NCBI GenBank assembly: GCA_024685655.1
Contig: JAIKVO010000098.1
Span: 1 to 37,199 of the forward strand
Direction of reading: 5' to 3'
DNA: 37,199 nt
DNA from: Treponemataceae bacterium
GTDB lineage: Bacteria; Spirochaetota; Spirochaetia; Treponematales; Treponemataceae
Shown: piece after piece, positions 10,301 to 16,179 of the stretch
Numbering within the stretch: position 1 is the first letter of the stretch
Layout: the number at the start of each line of letters is the position of its first letter
The notes under the pieces: model-generated
What the model was told of the DNA's origin: nothing
Databases searched by the model: none
The model's input: only the letters and a program-made list of their open reading frames with translations
Translations under genes and position numbers: made by a program

Positions 10301-10771
10301 AAAATTGCAGAAGCAGAATTCAATTTGAATCCCGATGTTTGCTCTGGAAAAAACTTTGGGAAACCTGAAAAAGATGTTTATCAGATTATGAAGAAATACT
10401 GCAACGGTTTTGTGGACCTTGTATTCAAGCGCACTGTAAACGGAAAGGATATTTATTCGATTGTGGACTGGAAAAGCAATAGTTTTGAAAGGTCTGAATA
10501 TGCAAGTAAAAATTGCTTAAAAAATGTCACTGATGAAAAATACTCGATACAGCGGGTTCTTTACTCTTATTGTCTTGTGAAATGGCTTTCATTGTTCTAC
10601 AAAGATGAAACTGAGGAACAAGTTTTCCTAAATCACTTTGGCGGAATCTACTACGTTTACATCCGGGGTTGTGTTAAAGACACTGCAAACGGTATATATG
10701 CCCGAACATGGAACACTTGGAAAGATTTGGAAGATGCATTCAACAAGATTTTTGAAAACTTGGAGAATTAA
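7307..10771 (+). CDS. recB: RecB subunit of exodeoxyribonuclease V (helicase-nuclease)
   Basis: The 1154-residue UvrD-like (SF1A) 3'-5' helicase with a C-terminal nuclease is the motor and only nuclease of RecBCD. Helicase motifs appear in order: EASAGTGKTFTI (Walker A, residues 22-33), FTIHSFCQKTL, IIDEFQDTNQRQWD (Walker B, near 300), VGDPKQSIYAFQGAD, MTIHASKGLEFPVVIV, and RLFYVAYTRAS. The RecB-type nuclease lies at the C terminus: GIALHEIFEKADF, then GFVDLVF with Asp near 1036, then IVDWKSN with the Asp and Lys near 1055-1057, then QRVLYSYCLV. All expected catalytic residues are visible, so the nuclease should be active. AAGGAG lies 7-8 nt before the ATG. It follows recC by 66 bp and precedes recD by about 70 bp, consistent with one transcript. 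Confidence 0.92.
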   Translation: MAVNIKDFKLENFEFNKSMYIEASAGTGKTFTIKEIVKKLVEHKIPLEKILVVTYTEKAVGELRDRIREAVSKIGNCDADVDNAPIFTIHSFCQKTLSEFAFTANQPSELSLVNETEISEFIDRWIRDKLKDDDTFRELFEYDNKSSFIESLKNDFQTAVQKYYLDKDENETEKIVTLDDFYIHFDANKKEPAKDYTYQECDKLIETAETDYMSVRTQYKRVFSEKDCKNNKKVLHAYKKCRFYRNQLKRVYTEWQQEKANNKLQSYDNMLRNVREAVCDETLNLKEKLQQKYTYAIIDEFQDTNQRQWDIFSKIFMEDKNHTIIVVGDPKQSIYAFQGADVNVYNKAIQEIEEKGGTGYSLRTNWRSTDEMIDACNQLFSKAFFDPNSGITFTGSNPSGSKKTAQYCGKNIAPFWIAGTPDNRVSESDFARIAVQQIVDACKYENGKTKLQIFKKGDESKTQLQNVSFRDFAVLARSASEMEEIERAMRYAGIPFARYKDKNLFAGLECMHWISLLNAIASDDFTGRNRTILSEALFTEFFNIPLEKVEEERYDSPSNPIRGKIISWHILAQKRQWAKLIEKIFADTDIENSLSSLDKIQSLSKFRQIGNYAAEYLYENDCSLEDLSKHLSRIHASSAGAEDDGNLVAKGTDFDCVQVMTIHASKGLEFPVVIVAGGFKQRNNKIAHAYLYHDQNRNAKLSFSEYGKERMQKEDDYEFQRLFYVAYTRASSLLIIPLYEKWISKNGKDSFYNFLVNSFSSFITYHDESFMKSKMNSDKLFWLLEDSKASYNELKKDVHDILDHNQHSLYTDDSKTPGNTLSKELAKKIPSLMIRKYSYTSLAEKNKKPGENQDFVAENSGRNDKEDDDNAFLVDFDKSENPVTISYNPSLLAASAPKDFPKGVKPGIALHEIFEKADFTMAGNFGNVEKLKNNPLIMSSISECLGKQIIPTSEKQRTTWLEYTSEIFWNTLNASFPEIIGNQQTENNFALREIENDCKIAEAEFNLNPDVCSGKNFGKPEKDVYQIMKKYCNGFVDLVFKRTVNGKDIYSIVDWKSNSFERSEYASKNCLKNVTDEKYSIQRVLYSYCLVKWLSLFYKDETEEQVFLNHFGGIYYVYIRGCVKDTANGIYARTWNTWKDLEDAFNKIFENLEN

Positions 10772-10842
10772 TTGTAACGATATTATTCGCGTATCGTGAA
10801 TATTATTTGAGCTTTGATTAAGGATGAAGATTGGTGAAGATT

Positions 10843-12960
10843 ATGGAACAGAATGTTTGTTTTGAAAATATAAAAAGGATGCATGGTATTTCTCCGTTGT
10901 GGGAAAAGGTTTTAGATATGCTCAAATCTCTTGAACCAAATATCAGTGAAGAAGTTTTGAGTATTTTTTGCATTTATTTTTCGCTTCTTGATGATGGAAA
11001 CATCTGCATTCCGTTGAATTCACAACAACTATACGAAAAATGGATGAAAAAATGGGATGGCCTTTTTCTTGCCGAAAATGGAGATAACTACGAACTGCAA
11101 AGGCACGAAGAACCAGATTTCAAAAAAATAATACAAACGGTATGCGAACCGGATGATTCCAATGTTTTGAAAATTTCAGCAGAGTCACTTCCTAATTTAA
11201 TAGAAGATGTTTCTATATATTCCGGAACCGAAGTTCCGGCAGGAACGAATGCACACAGGAAAGCTGCATACAATACATCTCCAAAATACGACAAACCTTT
11301 TGTAATAGATTCTGTGAACGATTGTCGCTGGCTTTTCGCTTCGAAATACCACAAGGCAAAAAGAAGCATAGAAAACCGTATAAACGCTATAATGAAAGCG
11401 AATAACAAAGCCACAACAACAGATACGGAAGCTGAAAAAGCAACAATCCGGGAATATTTCAAAAAACTGACAGAAGACAATTCTCATGCCCCGATGATCC
11501 TTAAGGACGAACAACTTGATACAATTGTCCGTGGCTTAGGCGAGAATCTCATAATAACAGGTGGTCCGGGAACTGGAAAAACAACTGTGGTATGCTACTT
11601 GCTCTGGGAGCTTATGCTAAGGAATCCTTCTTATCTTGATTACCATGTGTATCTTGCTGCTCCAAGCGGGAAAGCAGCTGACAGAATGAAAGAAAGCATT
11701 TCAGAAACTCTTTCAAAACTACAAATCAGCAACGAGACTGAAAAAAAGATTTTCAACAAATTGAACTCGGCTCAATCATCAACAATCCACCGGCTCCTAA
11801 GTTATAATCCGTCAGAAAACAGTTTCAGTTATAACGCAAAAAACCGGTTTGAAGACAATTCTATTTTTGTGATAGATGAAGCAAGTATGATAGATATCAC
11901 GCTGTTCAGCTCACTTATAGAAGCAATTCCAGACACTGCATCGGTCTATATTCTGGGCGATAAAGATCAGCTGCCTTCTGTTCAGGCAGGCGCGGTTTTG
12001 GGTGAACTTCTTGCAAAAAAAATTAACAGTGTCGCAGAATTGAAAGAATCAAGCCGCTTTAATGATAATTCTGATGTAGGACGATTAAAAAATGCAATGC
12101 AACAAAACAAGCCCTTGGACAGAAATCTTGCTTTTTTTGAGTCTTGGGAATCTTGGAAACAGAATAATACTTTTAAAATTCCGGACAACGCCAGTAAAAA
12201 TGCGTCATCACAAGAATTTCCGGTAACAACTTTTGTTCTTAAAGATTCAAATTCGCATTATGGAATCAACAAGGAAAAACAAATTGAAGAAATCATAACA
12301 AGATGGAGTGAAGTTTTTTATGATGATTTAATCGACACAATTCCACAAGATTTATCAGATCAAAATGCACTGAATGCCTTATGGAACAAGACAACTTCTG
12401 CCCGAATTCTCTGTGCAGAAAGGCGAGGTATTCGTGGAACAGAAAGAATAAATGAACATATATGCAGGCACATCATCAAACGAAATAAAATTACAAGCCT
12501 TGAAAATGGTGAGTTCTTTACAGGCCAACTTCTTATACTCACAAAAAACCAAACGATGTTCAGCCTTTACAACGGTGACTCTGGAATAGTAATAGAACAC
12601 AAAGGGCTGAAATATCTGATGGTCAAAAAAGATATAAAAGAAGATACCGAACAAGATTTTGGAAAGTTCGCCGGTGGAATATTCCGAAACGGAAGCTATA
12701 TGTTTTATCCATTATATCTGCTTCCAAAAGAATCCATTGAAACAGCATATGCTATCACAATTCACAAATCACAAGGCTCCGGATATCACGCAATCCTTAT
12801 ATTCTTGCCAGAACAGAGCGGTCATCCGCTGCTAAACCGGCAGATTGCATATACAGCCATCACACGCACCGAAGGCTCCACATACATTGTTGCCGATTAT
12901 GACACTTTGGAAAAAGCTCGCAGCACAGTTATAGAACGAGATACATTGATAAATTTGTAA
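10843..12960 (+). CDS. recD: RecD subunit of exodeoxyribonuclease V (5'-3' helicase)
   Basis: The 705-residue SF1B helicase is the RecD motor of RecBCD, moving 5'-3' on the opposite strand to RecB. An N-terminal domain of about 230 residues precedes the helicase core. The core shows GGPGTGKTTVVCYLL (Walker A, about 241), the RecD segment AAPSGKAADRMKESI, VIDEASMIDITLFSSL (Walker B, about 343), ILGDKDQLPSVQAGAVLGEL, and near the end TIHKSQGSGYH (about 639) and AITRTEG. It is longer than E. coli RecD (608), mainly in the N-terminal and inter-motif regions. The start is ambiguous: TTG at 10831, GTG at 10834 and ATG at 10843 are in frame. AAGGA at 10820-10824 suits the first two and GGTGAAG suits the ATG. 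The ATG is given here. Confidence 0.9.
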   Translation: MEQNVCFENIKRMHGISPLWEKVLDMLKSLEPNISEEVLSIFCIYFSLLDDGNICIPLNSQQLYEKWMKKWDGLFLAENGDNYELQRHEEPDFKKIIQTVCEPDDSNVLKISAESLPNLIEDVSIYSGTEVPAGTNAHRKAAYNTSPKYDKPFVIDSVNDCRWLFASKYHKAKRSIENRINAIMKANNKATTTDTEAEKATIREYFKKLTEDNSHAPMILKDEQLDTIVRGLGENLIITGGPGTGKTTVVCYLLWELMLRNPSYLDYHVYLAAPSGKAADRMKESISETLSKLQISNETEKKIFNKLNSAQSSTIHRLLSYNPSENSFSYNAKNRFEDNSIFVIDEASMIDITLFSSLIEAIPDTASVYILGDKDQLPSVQAGAVLGELLAKKINSVAELKESSRFNDNSDVGRLKNAMQQNKPLDRNLAFFESWESWKQNNTFKIPDNASKNASSQEFPVTTFVLKDSNSHYGINKEKQIEEIITRWSEVFYDDLIDTIPQDLSDQNALNALWNKTTSARILCAERRGIRGTERINEHICRHIIKRNKITSLENGEFFTGQLLILTKNQTMFSLYNGDSGIVIEHKGLKYLMVKKDIKEDTEQDFGKFAGGIFRNGSYMFYPLYLLPKESIETAYAITIHKSQGSGYHAILIFLPEQSGHPLLNRQIAYTAITRTEGSTYIVADYDTLEKARSTVIERDTLINL

Positions 12961-12980
12961 TGCATTTTTGTTTCAGCATC

Positions 12981-13706
12981 TTATGAAGAAACTTTTTTAG
13001 AAGCCAACCCTGATGCTTTTGTAAATATTTTCTCCAGATACGCTGCTTCGCCTTCAGATAAAGCAGACCGAGAAAGAATTCCCTTCCAAAAATTCTCCAT
13101 TTCCGGTCGTCCTGTCACTGAGAAAAAACCAATCTTCTGAAGGTTGTCGGCTATTATTGTCACAGTTTTATCAAGACGTTCAAGTGAAATCGGCGTATAT
13201 CCCGTGAAATTCGGAGTCTCTAGTTTTCTGTACAACGTGTAGCACATGATTTGCACTGCATGGGAAAGATTCAACGACGGGAATTCTGGCGATGAGGGAA
13301 TTTGAATACCCATAGTACATTCCTCAAGCTCCTCATCTGTAAGTCCTGTCCGTTCATTACCAAAAACAACGGCGATATTGCCTTGCTCCGTGAACGCTCC
13401 GTTTGAAACGAATTCCTCCGGCGTAACAAGCCACTCCTTGCGTTTTTTGCCGCGCCGCCGCGTGGTTCCTGCTGAAATTACACAATCGGACGTAGCCTGC
13501 GTTATCGAGTCAAAAAACTCCGCATTATCCCAAATATACGCGGCATGAATGGCAAGTATACGTATTTGTCTGTCTTTATAATCTTCCCTCTTCCCCACGA
13601 TGCGGAGTTTTTTAATGCCCATATTTGCCATGGCGCGGCATGCGGAGCCAATATTGCGGCTTTCTTCCGGGTGCGTAAGTACTATGCAGATATCGTCTAG
13701 CGTCAT
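12981..13706 (-). CDS. trmJ: tRNA (cytidine/uridine-2'-O)-methyltransferase TrmJ-like (SPOUT family)
   Basis: The 241-residue SpoU/TrmH-class SAM-dependent 2'-O-methyltransferase has the three family motifs: motif 1 NIGSACRAMANMG with the catalytic-type Arg (residues 18-30), motif 2 AVVFGNERTGLTDEEL (about 110-125), and motif 3 IPSSPEFPSLNLSHAVQIM (about 136-154). The wording of motif 3 and the N-terminal ICIVLTHPEESRNIG favour TrmJ, which methylates position 32 of the tRNA anticodon loop, over TrmH or RlmB. A C-terminal extension of about 75 residues resembles the TrmJ dimer tail. It converges on recD with only 20 bp between stops and no terminator between them. No good SD precedes the ATG, but an upstream in-frame stop excludes a much longer product. 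Which of the tRNA substrates it modifies is inferred. Confidence 0.8.
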   Translation of the reverse strand: MTLDDICIVLTHPEESRNIGSACRAMANMGIKKLRIVGKREDYKDRQIRILAIHAAYIWDNAEFFDSITQATSDCVISAGTTRRRGKKRKEWLVTPEEFVSNGAFTEQGNIAVVFGNERTGLTDEELEECTMGIQIPSSPEFPSLNLSHAVQIMCYTLYRKLETPNFTGYTPISLERLDKTVTIIADNLQKIGFFSVTGRPEMENFWKGILSRSALSEGEAAYLEKIFTKASGLASKKVSS

Positions 13707-13925
13707 GACTCGACTATAGCGTTTTTTTCATTATATGTGAACCAGCAAGGCAGATGCTGTTCCGCAGAGAAGCTTGGCCGAACCCCAAAGCCTCACAATT
13801 GTTGCGAAATACTAACCTGCATCAGAACGAATCAACAGCCCCGATGCAAGCGGCGGGATATTAAGCCTTCGCTACGAAAAAACTACTAAAAATAGCAGGA
13901 AACAAACATAGACGAAGAAGTTTGT
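13707..13925. other. Gene-free stretch between trmJ and the STAS-protein promoter; possible repeat remnant
   Basis: No supported gene lies in this interval. From about 13741 to 13880 the sequence is more GC-rich than its surroundings and contains a GC-rich imperfect inverted segment, CCCCG (13839-13843) against CGGCGGG (13851-13857). The string CGTAGCGAA on the minus strand near 13870 recurs on the plus strand at 35500-35508, ahead of rpiA. A dispersed intergenic repeat is possible, but two short matches do not prove it. Confidence 0.25.
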
Positions 13926-13954
13926 TTGACAATCTGAAAAAGTTTGTATAGAAT
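13926..13954 (+). promoter_or_regulatory. Strong sigma70-type promoter of the STAS gene
   Basis: TTGACA (13926-13931) and TAGAAT (13949-13954) are separated by exactly 17 nt. The -35 matches at all six bases and the -10 at five. The predicted start near 13961 gives a leader of about 80 nt before the STAS gene, long enough to carry the short upstream reading frame at 14002. Confidence 0.7.
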
Positions 13955-14001
13955 ACTAGTATGAGTTAGTTTCAAAACATTTATTTGGAGCTTCTCATAA
14001 A

Positions 14002-14043
14002 ATGTTTCTAATGGTTTGGAAAGAATTCCGGGGAGGAATATGA
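14002..14043 (+). CDS. Possible 13-codon upstream ORF overlapping the STAS start
   Basis: ATG at 14002 opens a 13-codon frame (MFLMVWKEFRGGI) whose TGA stop at 14041-14043 overlaps the ATG of the STAS gene in an ATGA arrangement. GGAG at 13987-13990 lies 11 nt upstream, rather far for an SD; a second in-frame ATG at 14011 is also available. The STAS gene's own SD sits inside this frame with only about 3 nt of spacing, so delivery of ribosomes by termination-reinitiation would make sense. The frame is short enough to be chance. Confidence 0.3.
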   Translation: MFLMVWKEFRGGI

Positions 14044-14591
14044 GCATAAATAATAACCTCATACCAGGTTTCAACGATGAGAAAGATGACAGCCTTAAAA
14101 TTTCACTTGAGAAGGTTGATTCTGTAGATAATTGTATTATCCTTTACCTGAACGGATATATCGATACGTACAACTCCGCGAATTTCCAGAAAAGGATTAC
14201 GAAAGTCGTAGACGCTGGGTACATCAATCTGATTTTCAACTGTACTTCATTGAATTATGTTTCATCAACTGGTATCGGTGCACTGACAACATTCCAGAAA
14301 ACGGTGAAACAGAAAGGCGGAGATATCGTTCTTTTTGAGATTCAGTCAAAGGTATATGAAGTATTCCAGCTGTTGGGATTCTCTCAGTTCTTTAATATCA
14401 AAGAGACGCAGGAAGATGCAATAGATTTCTTCAACGAGGAACCGGCTGTTGAAGAATCTTCTTTCCCGAAGATTTTTGCTTGTCCTGTTTGCGCAAAAAA
14501 ACTTAAGGCAACAAAAGCCGGACGTTTCCGCTGTTCTGAATGTAAATCGATTCTCGCTATCGATAATCAGGGACAGGTTCTTTTAGGCTAA
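14040..14591 (+). CDS. STAS-domain (anti-sigma-factor antagonist-like) protein with C-terminal zinc ribbon
   Basis: The product has 183 residues. Residues about 20-125 form a STAS domain of the SpoIIAA/RsbV type: LYLNGYIDTYNSANFQKRI, then LIFNCTSLNYVSSTGIGAL, where the Ser-Ser before Thr-Gly occupies the position phosphorylated in anti-sigma antagonists. Residues about 145-183 hold a two-CxxC zinc-ribbon-like unit, CPVCAKKLKA and CSECKSIL. Family members control partner-switching modules, binding an RsbW-like kinase when unphosphorylated. No such kinase or a sigma factor is in the window. GGGGAGG at 14030-14036 lies only 3 nt before the ATG, a short spacing. A TTG at 14016 is in frame but has no SD. 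The gene has its own promoter and terminator. The ribbon is an unusual addition, and its ligand or partner is unknown. Confidence 0.8.
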   Translation: MSINNNLIPGFNDEKDDSLKISLEKVDSVDNCIILYLNGYIDTYNSANFQKRITKVVDAGYINLIFNCTSLNYVSSTGIGALTTFQKTVKQKGGDIVLFEIQSKVYEVFQLLGFSQFFNIKETQEDAIDFFNEEPAVEESSFPKIFACPVCAKKLKATKAGRFRCSECKSILAIDNQGQVLLG

Positions 14592-14651
14592 ACCTGACAT
14601 AAATTCCATTATACTGAACTATACCGATACTTTTAGCCTAGTTCATGAGTG

Positions 14652-14684
14652 AAAAACTGCCGCGAATAAGTGGCAGTTTTTTTT
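14652..14684 (+). terminator. Rho-independent terminator of the STAS gene
   Basis: AAAAACTGCC (14652-14661) pairs with GGCAGTTTTT (14672-14681) around a 10-nt loop, followed by a run totalling eight T residues (14677-14684). It lies 60 nt after the STAS stop. A weaker inverted pair TAGGCTAA/TTAGCCTA (14584-14591 and 14633-14640) surrounds the stop codon just upstream. Confidence 0.85.
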
Positions 14685-14772
14685 ATGTTCGCAAAAAATC
14701 CTGCACATTGCAGAGTGCAATTATCTGATTGAATCTTGCTTTATTATTAGTGTTCGTAATTCTTATCGTTCC

Positions 14773-15187
14773 TGTGCATAACTTGTGGAAAAACTCATCA
14801 AATCAGATTGACGAAATCGATAAAAAAATCACTTTTTTCTATCTCACGAATCTAAAACAAAATGTTAAAGTCAATAGATTTTGAATAAAAAAGTATTATT
14901 TTTTGTAAAATAAAGCAGTATATAAAAATATTTTTATCTGTTACGGTATATAAAAATAAACCTTAAATATAAACAATATAAGCAATTAACACATGTAAAT
15001 CCAAACTCGGAAAAAAACTCATCGCCTTTTTTCCAGTTTTTGCCTTTTTTAGTTTCATCCGAATTATAAAATGCCGATATATCAATAGTTATATTATGCT
15101 GCAAAAAAAAATACACTGTTTTACAGCTGTAGATAACTTGTGCATAACTTGTGTTCTTTTTGCACAGACTCCATGATTTGTGCTAAA
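14773..15187. other. DnaA-box-like clusters flanking an AT-rich block in a 658-bp gap (origin-like or DnaA-bound site)
   Basis: The gap 14592-15249 has no supported gene. Four sites match TT(A/T)TNCACA exactly: 14773-14781 and 14784-14792 (minus), 15139-15147 (minus) and 15158-15166 (plus). Two more differ at one base: 15128-15136 (minus) and 15179-15187 (minus). In both clusters adjacent boxes start 11 bp apart, one helical turn. The intervening 330 bp is very AT-rich and carries a 13-bp direct repeat, GTATATAAAAATA, at 14918-14930 and 14946-14958. Two box clusters around an unwinding-prone block resemble bipartite replication origins. Against an origin, no dnaA, dnaN, gyrB or rpmH gene is near and gene orientation does not switch here. 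Alternatives are a DnaA-titrating site or DnaA control of the downstream operon. Confidence 0.45.
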
Positions 15188-15249
15188 AAAACTTTTTTCA
15201 AATGCGTTTTTATTGTTTTTGAATGATGTTCATGGTAATCTTATAAAGA

Positions 15250-16179
15250 ATGAAAAAATCCTTTTTTCTTGTGCTTGTTTTTTTTGTAATCTTTCTCGTT
15301 CTTCTTTTCGGTGCTGCTTTTTTTACGATGCTTGAAGAAAACTGCACGCACATGAAAGCCGGTATAAATTCGAACTTTTTCAACTGGACTTTCTTCCTGA
15401 ACAGTGCGGTGCGCTATTTACCATGGTGTGCCATCCTCTCTCTGATGATGCTGATTCTCTATATCATCAAGCATAAATTCAGTGTCCCCCAATTCATTAT
15501 TCCATATTACATAATTGCTCTTCTTCTATGGATGCTCGGAATTCCCGGAAGTGCTTTTCTATATGACAATGTGCAAAAAGCTTTCCCAATCGTACAACCA
15601 GATTCCCAAGATTTTTCCGCTGGTTATTTCCGAAAAGACGGTGATTTTCTTACGTTTGTCACCGGAAAAGAAGAGGATGACGGAGAAATTTGGCGTAGAA
15701 AAGTGTTTTCAGAGCAAACATCCTCAGTTTCACAAGAAAGTTACGATATCCCGGAAATTGCAGAAAATTCAGTGATTTTTGCCGACAGTCTTATCGAAAA
15801 AGCAGTTTCTATTCCAGCCTGGTGGAATTTCGCACATGAAAAATGTCTTTTGCTTAAAAATGTTTGCCGTTCCGCTCTTGCAAAAGGATATTTGTCGTAT
15901 TTACTTTTTGCGACTATGGGATTCGCACTCAGCTCTGTAGTTTTTATGTGCCGCTTCTCATCATGGAGACTTGTCAACGTGCTATGCGTAATCATTCTGT
16001 CTACATTGATAGTAATAACGAATATCCACTTCTACGACATTTCAATTATTGAAAAACTTCCTATTTTGGGCAAATGGTGGCTCCCTCTTGTATTTAATGG
16101 CACAATTTGCGCGCTGTTTATGACTGTAGGAATAATTAACTGGATACATCATCCGGATCGCAATATGGAGGACAGATGA
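15250..16179 (+). CDS. Six-pass membrane protein, possible LptF/LptG-like partner
   Basis: The 309-residue protein has three N-terminal hydrophobic helices (about 5-27, 55-72, 82-104). A hydrophilic, probably periplasmic segment of about 105 residues follows, then three C-terminal helices (about 215-235, 241-260, 273-294). This 3-soluble-3 plan is that of the LptF/LptG permeases, which bind the LptB ATPase and lift lipopolysaccharide out of the inner membrane. Here, however, the soluble part is too short for a full beta-jellyroll and sequence similarity is not convincing on its own. The inference leans on its partner: the next gene overlaps it by 4 bp (ATGA) and looks more like LptF/G. No clear SD precedes the ATG at 15250, but no better start is nearby. 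Otherwise it is an unrecognised membrane protein. Confidence 0.6.
   Translation: MKKSFFLVLVFFVIFLVLLFGAAFFTMLEENCTHMKAGINSNFFNWTFFLNSAVRYLPWCAILSLMMLILYIIKHKFSVPQFIIPYYIIALLLWMLGIPGSAFLYDNVQKAFPIVQPDSQDFSAGYFRKDGDFLTFVTGKEEDDGEIWRRKVFSEQTSSVSQESYDIPEIAENSVIFADSLIEKAVSIPAWWNFAHEKCLLLKNVCRSALAKGYLSYLLFATMGFALSSVVFMCRFSSWRLVNVLCVIILSTLIVITNIHFYDISIIEKLPILGKWWLPLVFNGTICALFMTVGIINWIHHPDRNMEDR

Noticed and set aside
14934-15116. 60-residue minus-strand ORF in the AT-rich gap
   Set aside because: Aromatic- and Lys-rich content follows the base composition; no SD precedes it and it lies within the AT block between DnaA-like boxes.
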